Shown here one piece after another: positions 13,201 to 20,814 of a stretch of DNA of 24,014 nt (the first letter of the stretch is position 1; every line of letters starts with the position of its first letter). This DNA is from Lachnospiraceae bacterium UBA7012 (lineage in GTDB: Bacteria > Bacillota > Clostridia > Lachnospirales > Lachnospiraceae): contig DJXE01000001.1 of the NCBI GenBank assembly GCA_002449595.1, forward strand, positions 1-24,014, read 5' to 3'. A model generated the notes under the pieces. The model made no database searches and was not told the DNA's origin. It worked only from the letters and a program-made list of their open reading frames with translations. The translations under genes were made by a program, and so were the position numbers.

Positions 13201-15357
13201 ATGAGGAAGCCGAATTTCAGGAGCCTGCGGGAGCTCGCGAAGGCGGTCAGCGAGACCGACGCGGCCTTTCAGGGCATCTACAACGACAAGGATATGCAGG
13301 AGAACAACATTCGCACCCTGTGCGGCAGAATTGCCGGGCAAGAGGCGCGAAAAGCTTTGTCCGCCCTGTCATCCGACGAGCTCAAAAATGCACGTGCCGG
13401 GATCCGCGCCCAGGCGCTGATCGACGCCGGGTATGAGAATCTGGGCCAGATCGCCGCCGCGACGGACGTCGAGCTCCAGGCCGTGGAAGGCATCGGTGAG
13501 AAGCAGATCGAAGCGATCCGCAACATCGTGACCGAGTTTGCCAACAGTCTCTCCGCGCGCGTCACGATCCGCCTCGACGCCTCGGACCCCGACAGGACGT
13601 CCGACAATATCGCCCTCATCACGGAACTCACGAATTACATTAACAGTGAAAAGATTCGCCGCGACGCCCTCGAGGCCGCCAAAAACCTGGGGGATTTCGC
13701 GACAAGAGTCACGGAGAGCGGCATGATCCGGAATGGGTTCCGGTGGTTCTTTTCGTCTGCGGCTTCTAAACAAAACACGCTGGCGATCGAGGAAGAGCTT
13801 CATGCGTTCTGCGGAAGTGCGTTTTTCGACCGGCTGATGCGGCTGATCGACGCCTACCAGGCTGCGTCGCACACTTCGGAAGAGGCGGCGGTGGAGCAGT
13901 TTCGGGCGAATGGCGCCGAGTACTACGCAATTCTGGAGAATCTCGGAAGTGCAGCGGGAAACCGCGCCTTCATCTATGACAGCATTCCCGCGCAGCTCGC
14001 GGAGGAGATCAGTGCGACCGAAGTGGATCTCAGCGGGTTTTCGGGGACGCTGCGCGCTTATCAGCTGTTTGGCGCGAAATACATCCTCCATCAGAAGAAA
14101 GTTCTGCTCGGCGACGAGATGGGCCTCGGCAAGACCATTCAGGCAATCGCGGTGATGTCGCACCTGCACACTGTGAGTGGCGGGAAAGGACATTTTCTGG
14201 TGGTGTGTCCCGCCAGCGTTCTGGTCAACTGGGCCAGGGAGCTGCACAAGTTCAGCCGGATCAACACTTTTATCGTGCATGGGCAGACGGCGGATGACGC
14301 GCTGACGAAATGGCAGGAGCAGGGCGGCGCGGCGGTCACAAACTACGAGACCCTCGGCCGGATCGTAGACAGGATCGATGGGCGAATGAAGCTTTTCCTG
14401 CTGGTGATTGACGAAGCGCACTACATGAAAAACCCTGACGCCCAGCGAACCAAGTACATCCGGCGTCTGGACAACGAGTCGGAGCGGATCCTGCTGATGA
14501 CCGGGACGCCGCTGGAGAACCGCGTGTCGGAGATGATGAGCCTGATCGATTATGTGCGGCCGGATATGGCGGATGAGGTGCGGTCGCTGGCGTTTATCAG
14601 CCGGCTGCCGGAGTTTCGCGAGGCGCTGGCGCCGGTCTATCTGCGGCGGACGCGGGAGCAGGTGCTGAAGGAGCTGCCGCCGATCTCGGATGAGCAGGAG
14701 TGGTGCAGCCTCACGGCGGCTGACCTCGCGGCGTATGCGCCGGCGGTGCTGCGCGGGAGTTTCGCGGACATGCGGCGGGTGTCGTTCCTGCAGGATGATC
14801 TGGCTAATTCTTCCAAGTGCATTCGGATGCTCGAGCTTCTGGAGCAGGCGGCGGATGATGGGCGGAAGGTAATTGTGTATTCGTTCTTCCGCGAGACGGT
14901 CGCGAAAGTCAGCCAGCTTCTGGGCGACCGCTGCATCGGCGTGATCACCGGCGACACGGACATCGGCTCGCGGCAGCTGCTCGTGGACCGGCTCGGGACC
15001 GCGCCGGGCGGCAGCGTGCTCGTCAGCCAGATCGTCGCGGGCGGCGTCGGCCTGAACATCCAGTCTGCAAGCATCGTGATCTTCTGCGAGCCGCAGATCA
15101 AGCCGTCGCTCGAGAGCCAGGCGCTGTCGCGCGTCTACCGCATGGGACAGGTGCAGAGCGTACAGGTCTATCATCTGCTCTGCCCGAACACAATTGATGA
15201 AGAAATGATCTCAGTCCTCGAGGAAAAGCAGATCGAATTCGACAACTTCGCCGACGAATCCGTCGTCGCGGGCGCGTACGACAACATCATGGACCGCGAG
15301 TGGGTCCGCAGCGTCGTGGAGCGGGAGCGGGGGAGGTATTTGCCGGTGGTTATTTGA
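13201..15357 (+). CDS. Stand-alone SNF2-family helicase-like ATPase with HhH motif
   Basis: The 718-residue product is a SWI2/SNF2 (superfamily 2) ATPase, which moves along double-stranded DNA to displace or remodel bound proteins. The Walker A block GDEMGLGKT is at 304-312, DEAH at 404-407, TGTP at 434-437, and the motif VI block QALSRVYRMGQ with two arginines at 640-650. Residues about 73-110 contain a helix-hairpin-helix (AVEGIGEKQIEAI), a non-specific DNA-binding motif. The first 280 residues are otherwise family-unique. The start at 13201 is preferred over an upstream ATG at 13081 because AGAGG lies 8 bases before it and the upstream codons are not protein-like. No nuclease, methylase or defence partner is adjacent. 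It converges on the GH31 gene with 10 bases between stops and no terminator. Confidence 0.88.
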   Translation: MRKPNFRSLRELAKAVSETDAAFQGIYNDKDMQENNIRTLCGRIAGQEARKALSALSSDELKNARAGIRAQALIDAGYENLGQIAAATDVELQAVEGIGEKQIEAIRNIVTEFANSLSARVTIRLDASDPDRTSDNIALITELTNYINSEKIRRDALEAAKNLGDFATRVTESGMIRNGFRWFFSSAASKQNTLAIEEELHAFCGSAFFDRLMRLIDAYQAASHTSEEAAVEQFRANGAEYYAILENLGSAAGNRAFIYDSIPAQLAEEISATEVDLSGFSGTLRAYQLFGAKYILHQKKVLLGDEMGLGKTIQAIAVMSHLHTVSGGKGHFLVVCPASVLVNWARELHKFSRINTFIVHGQTADDALTKWQEQGGAAVTNYETLGRIVDRIDGRMKLFLLVIDEAHYMKNPDAQRTKYIRRLDNESERILLMTGTPLENRVSEMMSLIDYVRPDMADEVRSLAFISRLPEFREALAPVYLRRTREQVLKELPPISDEQEWCSLTAADLAAYAPAVLRGSFADMRRVSFLQDDLANSSKCIRMLELLEQAADDGRKVIVYSFFRETVAKVSQLLGDRCIGVITGDTDIGSRQLLVDRLGTAPGGSVLVSQIVAGGVGLNIQSASIVIFCEPQIKPSLESQALSRVYRMGQVQSVQVYHLLCPNTIDEEMISVLEEKQIEFDNFADESVVAGAYDNIMDREWVRSVVERERGRYLPVVI

Positions 15358-15367
15358 AATAGTCGGA

Positions 15368-18163
15368 TCACATTCCGATTAAGTCAAATGGCTCATAGGA
15401 CACGATAAGACTTGTCTCGCGGCCGGGGTTGGGATAGCGGATGATGGTGATTCCCGAGGCGGGATCGAAATACCAGCCGGACTTGCCCTCGTCCTCCGCA
15501 TGGCGGCGCAGTTCCTCCGGCATCAGGAAGCGCGGCAGCTCTTCGCCGTTCAGGCGCACGCTCATCGGGCTCTTGTCGCGCCGGATCATCTTGACGCGGA
15601 TCCGCTCTGCTGTGTCAGGATACTCTCCTTCCGCAGAAAAGCGCATCTCCACCTGATCCCAGCCTTTCATCGCGATATGTGTGATGCGGTACTCTCCCTG
15701 CTGATGTGCGTCGCTGATGCCGTCATCGTCATAAAGAGCGTAGGAAGATTCATTACCTGAGCGGTCCGGAACTGCCCAGATGCACAGGTCTTTGACGGCG
15801 TCCTTCTCCATGCTCATGGGCTGGTCTGCTGCCATCGGAAGGATCGCGCCTTCCCGCAGGAAGCAAGGGATAGAGTCCGCTGTGACCGGAACGCGGATGG
15901 TCTGGCCGCCGGAGTAGTTCCCGATGTGCAGGGAAGCATTGTCACGCCACTTGTCTCCTCCATTTTGCATCTCCTCAAAGGACATGCCAGGAAGGATCGT
16001 TTTTTCGGTGATCAGGTCAATTGGATACCACTGCGTTCCTGCCGGGAGGTAGATGTCGCGGTAAGACGCGCCCTTCTCGAGGACGTTGGCGACCAGAAGA
16101 TCGCGTCCCAGCAGGAATTCACTGCCTTCGTTCCATGTGGCGGGATCCTGCGGGAATTCAAAGACTAATGGCCGCATGATCGGCGCGCCGCACTGGTGCG
16201 CTTCATATTCCAGAGAGTAGAAGTGCGGCAGGAGGCGGTAGCGAAGCAGGATCGCCTGGCGGATGCGCTCCGTCTGCGCCGGATACATCCAAGGTTCCGT
16301 CACTGTGTTGTCGCTGTTGGCTGAATGAATCGAGAAGCGCGGCTGGAACACGCCGTGCTGCACCCAGCGCAGGAAGAGTTCTTCTTCCGGCGCCGGCCCC
16401 GCAAAACCGCCGATATCCGCGCCAGTATTGGGCTGCCCGGACAGGCCTTCGCCGAGGATCGTCGGAAGATTCCAGTAAAGGGAGTCCCATCCCGTCACGT
16501 TGTCGCCGGTCCAGTTCTGGGCGTATTTCTGAATTCCTGTGCTGCCGCTCCGGCAGACGACGTAAGGTCGCGTCCCCGGCCGGCACTCGCGGACTGCCTC
16601 CGCGCCAATACGGCACATCAAAGTACTCATCAGCGGCTTCAGAGAGCGGATCGTCCCGCCCGCGCCGTCATATTCGCATCCCGCATCGAGGTCCGCCAGG
16701 CTGTCATACTCACAATTGTCGTTCCAGACGGAGTCAGTTCCTTTCGCGATCACTTCTCTCGTCAGATACTTCTTCCAGAGCTCCCTCGCCGCCGGACTCG
16801 TGAAATCAAAGAAGCTTCCCGGGCCTCCCCACCAAGGGGCGATCTCAGGCGCGGAGTTTTTCATTTCTGATTTCGCACTAGAGGCTTTATCCTCCGCTTG
16901 CGAAATCGCTGATTCCGCGCGAAATGCCTTTTCCTCCGCTTGCGACGTCGCTGATTCCGCGCGAGATGCCTTTTCCTCTGCGAAAGACGACTCAGATTCC
17001 GCGAGAGACGACTTGGATCCCGCGCGAAATGCTTTTTCCTCAGATTCCGTAATAAACACCCCCGCCTGCGCCATCTCCTCGTAAAGCGGGTGCACGCACA
17101 GGACGCCGGGCTTGACGTTTGGCACGGCTTGCGCGCCCTGCGCATTCATGGCTGCGAAGAAGCCCTCCGGATCCGCAAACCGCCGGCGGTTCCAGGTGAA
17201 GACGCAGCGCTTGTTTTCGACCTGTACGGTGTAGCCGGACGAGAGGTGGAAGCCGTCGACCGGGAAGCCCTGCTCCTTGAGGCGGCCGATGAACTCGAGG
17301 ATCGCGCGGTCTGCGTCGCCGGGCAGCTCGGCGTAGTACATCGAGGAGCCCTGGTAGCCCAGCGCGCGCTTCGGCAGGAGCACCGGGCGGCCGGTCAGCT
17401 GCGTGTAGCGATCCAGCACGTCGCGGAAGGTCGGGCCCGCGAGCACGAAGAGATCGACGTCGCCGTCGTCCGCCTGCCACTGGATGAATGGCGGGAGGTA
17501 GCCGGACTTTTCGCGGCCGATGTTGAAGGCGGATTCGCTGAAATTGTTATAGAAAAAGCCCGTCACCGCCCCCGAGTCCGCCGCCAGCCGGGTGTAGAAG
17601 GGGATGTGCTTGTACAGCGTGTCGCCGTGCTGCGGGTCGCAGGCGATCGCGTCCGTCGCGCGCTCGATGAGGAATCTTCCGCGTTTGTCGAGTTCGCCGG
17701 TTTTTTCGCCGAAGCCGTAGAAGTGGTCTTCCTCGCTGCGCAGGCAGATGTGGGTGATCCTGCGGCCGCGGTCCCGCCGGAAAGCGCTTCCCGCGAGCGA
17801 CTCGTACAAGATTTTCCCGTCGCGGTCGGTGAGGGTCAGCTGCAGGGGGGCTTTGGTGACGGTCATCGTCAGCTTTTTGCCGGTGATCGTGATGCGGTCT
17901 TCCTGCTCGGACACTTCCGTGTCGGCCGCCTGCACGCGGGTCCGTTCCTCTGTGAAAAGCGGATCCAGCCTGTCCTCCCAGGCTGTCAGCTGCAGAATGT
18001 AGGAAGCTTCCTGGAATTCCTCCTCCGGCGCCATGCCGAAGCCCGTGCGGATCCGGACGATCTCGTCCGTCACGAACCAGATCCCGATGACGGCGGCGTC
18101 TGTGAGGATGCGTGTGCAGTTCTTTTCCTGCCTGAAGCTGATTGCTTTTGTGCAGATGTCCAT
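15368..18163 (-). CDS. GH31 alpha-glycosidase with a repeat-built insertion
   Basis: The 931-residue product is a cytosolic GH31 enzyme (no signal peptide), which removes terminal alpha-linked glucose or xylose. The N-terminal beta domain runs to about 245. The barrel follows with LGYQGSSMYYAELPGD near 268-283, the nucleophile D482 in SVWNDNCEYD, and the acid/base D554 in NWTGDN. Beta domains occupy the C-terminal 270 residues. Residues 374-440 are an extra hydrophilic stretch of EEKAFRAESATSQA-type repeats placed just before the conserved PWWGGPGSFFDFTSP strand, where other members have a short loop. The start has GGAGG 7 bases upstream. It diverges from a second GH31 gene through a repeat-rich spacer. 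Substrate is most likely an alpha-glucoside or alpha-xyloside. Confidence 0.9.
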   Translation of the reverse strand: MDICTKAISFRQEKNCTRILTDAAVIGIWFVTDEIVRIRTGFGMAPEEEFQEASYILQLTAWEDRLDPLFTEERTRVQAADTEVSEQEDRITITGKKLTMTVTKAPLQLTLTDRDGKILYESLAGSAFRRDRGRRITHICLRSEEDHFYGFGEKTGELDKRGRFLIERATDAIACDPQHGDTLYKHIPFYTRLAADSGAVTGFFYNNFSESAFNIGREKSGYLPPFIQWQADDGDVDLFVLAGPTFRDVLDRYTQLTGRPVLLPKRALGYQGSSMYYAELPGDADRAILEFIGRLKEQGFPVDGFHLSSGYTVQVENKRCVFTWNRRRFADPEGFFAAMNAQGAQAVPNVKPGVLCVHPLYEEMAQAGVFITESEEKAFRAGSKSSLAESESSFAEEKASRAESATSQAEEKAFRAESAISQAEDKASSAKSEMKNSAPEIAPWWGGPGSFFDFTSPAARELWKKYLTREVIAKGTDSVWNDNCEYDSLADLDAGCEYDGAGGTIRSLKPLMSTLMCRIGAEAVRECRPGTRPYVVCRSGSTGIQKYAQNWTGDNVTGWDSLYWNLPTILGEGLSGQPNTGADIGGFAGPAPEEELFLRWVQHGVFQPRFSIHSANSDNTVTEPWMYPAQTERIRQAILLRYRLLPHFYSLEYEAHQCGAPIMRPLVFEFPQDPATWNEGSEFLLGRDLLVANVLEKGASYRDIYLPAGTQWYPIDLITEKTILPGMSFEEMQNGGDKWRDNASLHIGNYSGGQTIRVPVTADSIPCFLREGAILPMAADQPMSMEKDAVKDLCIWAVPDRSGNESSYALYDDDGISDAHQQGEYRITHIAMKGWDQVEMRFSAEGEYPDTAERIRVKMIRRDKSPMSVRLNGEELPRFLMPEELRRHAEDEGKSGWYFDPASGITIIRYPNPGRETSLIVSYEPFDLIGM
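16893..17039 (-). repeat. 42/42/63-bp coding repeats inside the GH31 gene
   Basis: Two 42-bp units (16893-16934 and 16935-16976) differ at only a few positions, and a 63-bp relative follows (16977-17039). The lengths are multiples of 21 bp, that is of seven codons. The encoded pattern (E-E-K-A-x-R-A, E-S-A-x-S-Q-A) puts Ala at heptad-like spacing, so an Ala-rich helical or coiled-coil rod is likely. Confidence 0.85.
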
Positions 18164-18198
18164 GGCGCTTCCTCCTGTTTCGGAATCAATTAGCTTGA

Positions 18199-18260
18199 TT
18201 TTTCGGCTTCTGTTCTTGGTTTTTCGGCTTCTGTTCTTGGTTTTTCGGCTTCTGTATTGG
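18199..18260. repeat. Three tandem 21-bp repeats upstream of the GH31 gene
   Basis: Two identical 21-bp copies (18199-18219, 18220-18240) and a third 20-bp copy with a small change (18241-18260) share the core TTTTTCGGCTTCTGT. They begin 35 bases before the ATG at 18163, in the expected 5' leader or promoter region of the minus-strand GH31 gene. They could be binding sites for a regulator or a slippage-prone spacer. Confidence 0.85.
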
Positions 18261-18323
18261 TATTGTAGTTCCGGGCTTCTATTTGAGGCGGGGCCTCGGA
18301 GGCTTTACGATCCTGGGGGGCTA

Positions 18324-18436
18324 TTACGGCTTTTTTGAGCCGTATCTCGATTTAGGCCGTAATTCTGAAGCTCGATCTCAAATCTGGCCAAGGTTTTTAC
18401 GGTTCTGAAGGTCCAAATCTTGTTTAGAACCGTAAT
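18324..18436. repeat. Two 40-bp imperfect palindromes between divergent GH31 genes
   Basis: Copy A (18324-18363) begins TTACGGC and ends GCCGTAAT. Copy B (18397-18436) begins TTACGGTTCT and ends AGAACCGTAAT. Each is 40 bp, with starts 73 bp apart. In copy A position 7 is C paired with G; in copy B the arm reads TTCT paired with AGAA, so changes on one arm are matched on the other. Copy A also contains an inner hairpin ACGGCT/AGCCGT. The segment between them repeats part of copy B (TTCTGAAG and AAATCT). Confidence 0.75.
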
Positions 18437-18565
18437 GCAGGAACAGTTCATTCGTCCGCTGGCGCACGCCCATAATTGTGGTTCCATGATTGTCGGAATT
18501 TCAGTATTTTTCCTTCAGAAACCCGCAAAAACAGTATATCATGAATGTAAGGAGGCTCGCTGAAC
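18437..18565 (+). other. Leader of the YihQ-like gene
   Basis: No gene is visible in this remainder of the spacer. A weak -10 candidate TATATC lies at 18535-18540 without a convincing -35. The ribosome site AAGGAGG ends 10 bases before the ATG at 18566. Confidence 0.4.
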
Positions 18566-20653
18566 ATGCCCGATCTGACTGATTTTACAAGTATGGAATT
18601 CTCCGTCGCCCGGGGTGAGGCGGCGTTCCCCATGACGAGGGGGAGTTTTGATTATACTGATAGCGTTTCCAGCCGGGAGAAGCTGAGAATTGTAGCCGGA
18701 AGCGCAGGCGCCGCAGCGGCGCTGCGCGCAGAGAAAGCAATTGCGGCCACAGAATCTGTAACTACCGCCGCCCTGGAGTATGCTTCCGGAGAGGCCGCCG
18801 GGACGATGACGGCGCGAAGGCTGGCGGAGGGAAAGACGCTGCTCTCCTTCCATCTTTCTGATACTTCTTGGAACAGATTCTACCTGACTTTTAAGACAGC
18901 GCCGGAAGAGCACTACTACGGCTGCGGCGAGACTTTCTCAGAATTTGATTTGAAGGGGCAGCGCGTCCGGATCTGGGTCGCGGAGCACCAGAATCTCCGC
19001 CGCCTCGAGAAGAAGATGGCGCGCCTCGCAGCGCAGAACGCCGCGGGCTCGGGGGTTCAGCCGGCGGGAAGCGCCGCCCAAGAAGATAGAATCATAGATA
19101 CCGCCGCCAGCCCGGAACCCGAGCCTGCAACCCCCGCCCTCCTCCCCTTCGAGGAGTACGAGTCCTACTACGCTCAGCCGACCTTCACTTCATCCGGCAA
19201 GTGGGCACTTCATGTGCGCGGGACTTCGTTCATGGCGTTTGACTTCCGAAAAGAAGGCCAGATCACGCTGGAACTGTGGCAGGACGCGGAGATCCTGATG
19301 CTGGAGGCGGATAACTTCACGGAGCTCTCCCGGAAGCTTTCCGAAGAGCTGGGGACGGTACCCGAACTTCCGGACTGGGTGTTCGACGGCGTCATTCCCG
19401 GAATCCAGAAGGGTCCCGAAGTAATCGAGAAGAAGCTCGTCGCCTGCCGCGCGCACGGCGTCCCGGTCGCGGGAATCTGGTGCCAGGACTGGTGCGGCTG
19501 CCGCAGAACCGGCTTCGGCTACCAGGTGATGTGGAACTGGGAGTACGACCCCGCCCTCTACCCGGACCTGCCCGCGCGCATCGACGAATGGAAGAAGCAG
19601 GGCGTCCGCTTCCTCGGATATATCAACCCCTTCCTCGCCATCGAGAAGGGCCTGTACCAGGAAGCCTCCGCGAAGGGCTATTGCGTCAAAGATCGTGAGG
19701 GAAAAGATTACCTCGTCACAATCACAACATTCCCCGCCGCGATGATCGACCTGTCGAACCCGGAAGCATACGAATGGTACAAGGAGGTCATCAAAAAGAA
19801 CATGATCGGCATCGGCATGGGCGGCTGGATGGCAGATTTTGGGGAATATCTGCCGTGCGACGCCGTGCTTTATGACGGCTCCGACCCGATGCTCGCACAC
19901 AACAGCTGGCCGGCACGATGGGCGCAGCTGAACCGCGAAGCGCTCGAAGAGACCGGCACGCTGGGCGAGATATTCTTCTTCACGCGGGCCGGCTCCGCCG
20001 GAACCATCCGCCACTCTACAATGATGTGGACCGGCGACCAGCACGTCGACTTGTCGATGGACGACGGTCCTGCATCCGTGATCCCTGCGACCTTATCGCT
20101 CGCAATGAGCGGCTACGGCTTCGCCCACTCCGACTTCGGAGGATACACGACAACAGAATTCATGACCAGAAGCCGCGAACTGCTCATGCGCTGGGAGGAG
20201 ATGAATGTCTTCTCGCCGCTCATGCGCGGCCATGAAGGCAACCAGCCGGACCGCAACGTCCAGTTCGACGCAGATTCGGAGCTTCTGGATCATCTCGCAC
20301 ACTGCGCGCGAATCCACGTACACCTGAAGCCGTACTTGAAGGAGCTGATCCGCGAGGAGGCAGCTTCCGGCACACCAGTGATGCGACCGCTGTTCTATCA
20401 CTACGACGAACCTTCAGCCTACACCGAGAAGTATGAATATCTTCTGGGAAGAGATCTCTTAGTTGCTCCAGTAGTCGAAAAGGGAGCAATCGACCGACAA
20501 GTATATCTTCCCAACGACAACTGGATCCACCTCTTCACCGGACAAAAATACAATGGGGGAATCGTCCGCGTGAAGGCACCCACCGGCGAACCGCCGGTAT
20601 TCATCAGAGAGAACAGTCCTTACTTCAACCTTCTCTCCAAGTGCATTCGCTGA
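18566..20653 (+). CDS. GH31 glycosidase, sulfoquinovosidase (YihQ)-like with altered site
   Basis: The 695-residue cytosolic product is very close to E. coli YihQ, which hydrolyses alpha-sulfoquinovosides. A constant offset of 19 aligns the key residues. The nucleophile is D424 (GWMADFGEYLP) and the acid/base is D491 (WTGDQ). Q281, Q307 (CQDW), W323 (VMWNW), Y527 (GGYTT) and H556 (GHEGN) match YihQ Q262, Q288, W304, Y508 and H537. The exception is R301, the sulfonate-binding arginine of sulfoquinovosidases, which is Q320 here (FGYQVMW versus FGKRVMW). The enzyme may therefore act on a related non-sulfonated or differently charged alpha-glycoside. Residues about 142-195 form a low-complexity insertion (Ala/Pro/Glu-rich) in the N-terminal beta domain. 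A GPH symporter follows, as GPH carriers do in yih loci. Confidence 0.88.
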   Translation: MPDLTDFTSMEFSVARGEAAFPMTRGSFDYTDSVSSREKLRIVAGSAGAAAALRAEKAIAATESVTTAALEYASGEAAGTMTARRLAEGKTLLSFHLSDTSWNRFYLTFKTAPEEHYYGCGETFSEFDLKGQRVRIWVAEHQNLRRLEKKMARLAAQNAAGSGVQPAGSAAQEDRIIDTAASPEPEPATPALLPFEEYESYYAQPTFTSSGKWALHVRGTSFMAFDFRKEGQITLELWQDAEILMLEADNFTELSRKLSEELGTVPELPDWVFDGVIPGIQKGPEVIEKKLVACRAHGVPVAGIWCQDWCGCRRTGFGYQVMWNWEYDPALYPDLPARIDEWKKQGVRFLGYINPFLAIEKGLYQEASAKGYCVKDREGKDYLVTITTFPAAMIDLSNPEAYEWYKEVIKKNMIGIGMGGWMADFGEYLPCDAVLYDGSDPMLAHNSWPARWAQLNREALEETGTLGEIFFFTRAGSAGTIRHSTMMWTGDQHVDLSMDDGPASVIPATLSLAMSGYGFAHSDFGGYTTTEFMTRSRELLMRWEEMNVFSPLMRGHEGNQPDRNVQFDADSELLDHLAHCARIHVHLKPYLKELIREEAASGTPVMRPLFYHYDEPSAYTEKYEYLLGRDLLVAPVVEKGAIDRQVYLPNDNWIHLFTGQKYNGGIVRVKAPTGEPPVFIRENSPYFNLLSKCIR

Positions 20654-20748
20654 TTGTCATACGCAATCGATGAATAATCAAGGATGCGTATGACAAAATA
20701 GAAAAAATCATCATACAAATTCGACAAAATCCAAAGATGCGTATGACA
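20654..20748. repeat. Two palindromic repeats between the YihQ-like and GPH genes
   Basis: Directly after the stop codon, TTGTCATACGCA (20654-20665) pairs perfectly with TGCGTATGACAA (20685-20696) across a 19-base loop. A second, weaker copy runs from TCATAC (20711-20716) to TGCGTATGACA (20738-20748). The two 38-39 bp units start about 54 bp apart and share GATGCGTATGACA. No T run follows, so a terminator is unlikely. Candidate roles are an mRNA stability element that sets the ratio of enzyme to carrier, or an operator for a promoter of the GPH gene. Confidence 0.8.
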
Positions 20749-20814
20749 CCACACGCAGAAAGGACACAATAAACAAGCAATAGTTGGGGAACTATAGCAA
20801 AAGGGGGTAGCAAC

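Noticed and set aside
18177..18351. Open minus-strand frame with repeating TEAEKPR residues before the GH31 gene
   Set aside because: It has no start codon and follows a stop at 18352-18354. The protein-like look comes from the 21-bp DNA repeats being a multiple of three.
18566..20653. Firm naming of the second GH31 as sulfoquinovosidase YihQ
   Set aside because: The arginine that binds the sulfonate is replaced by glutamine, so the substrate is left open.
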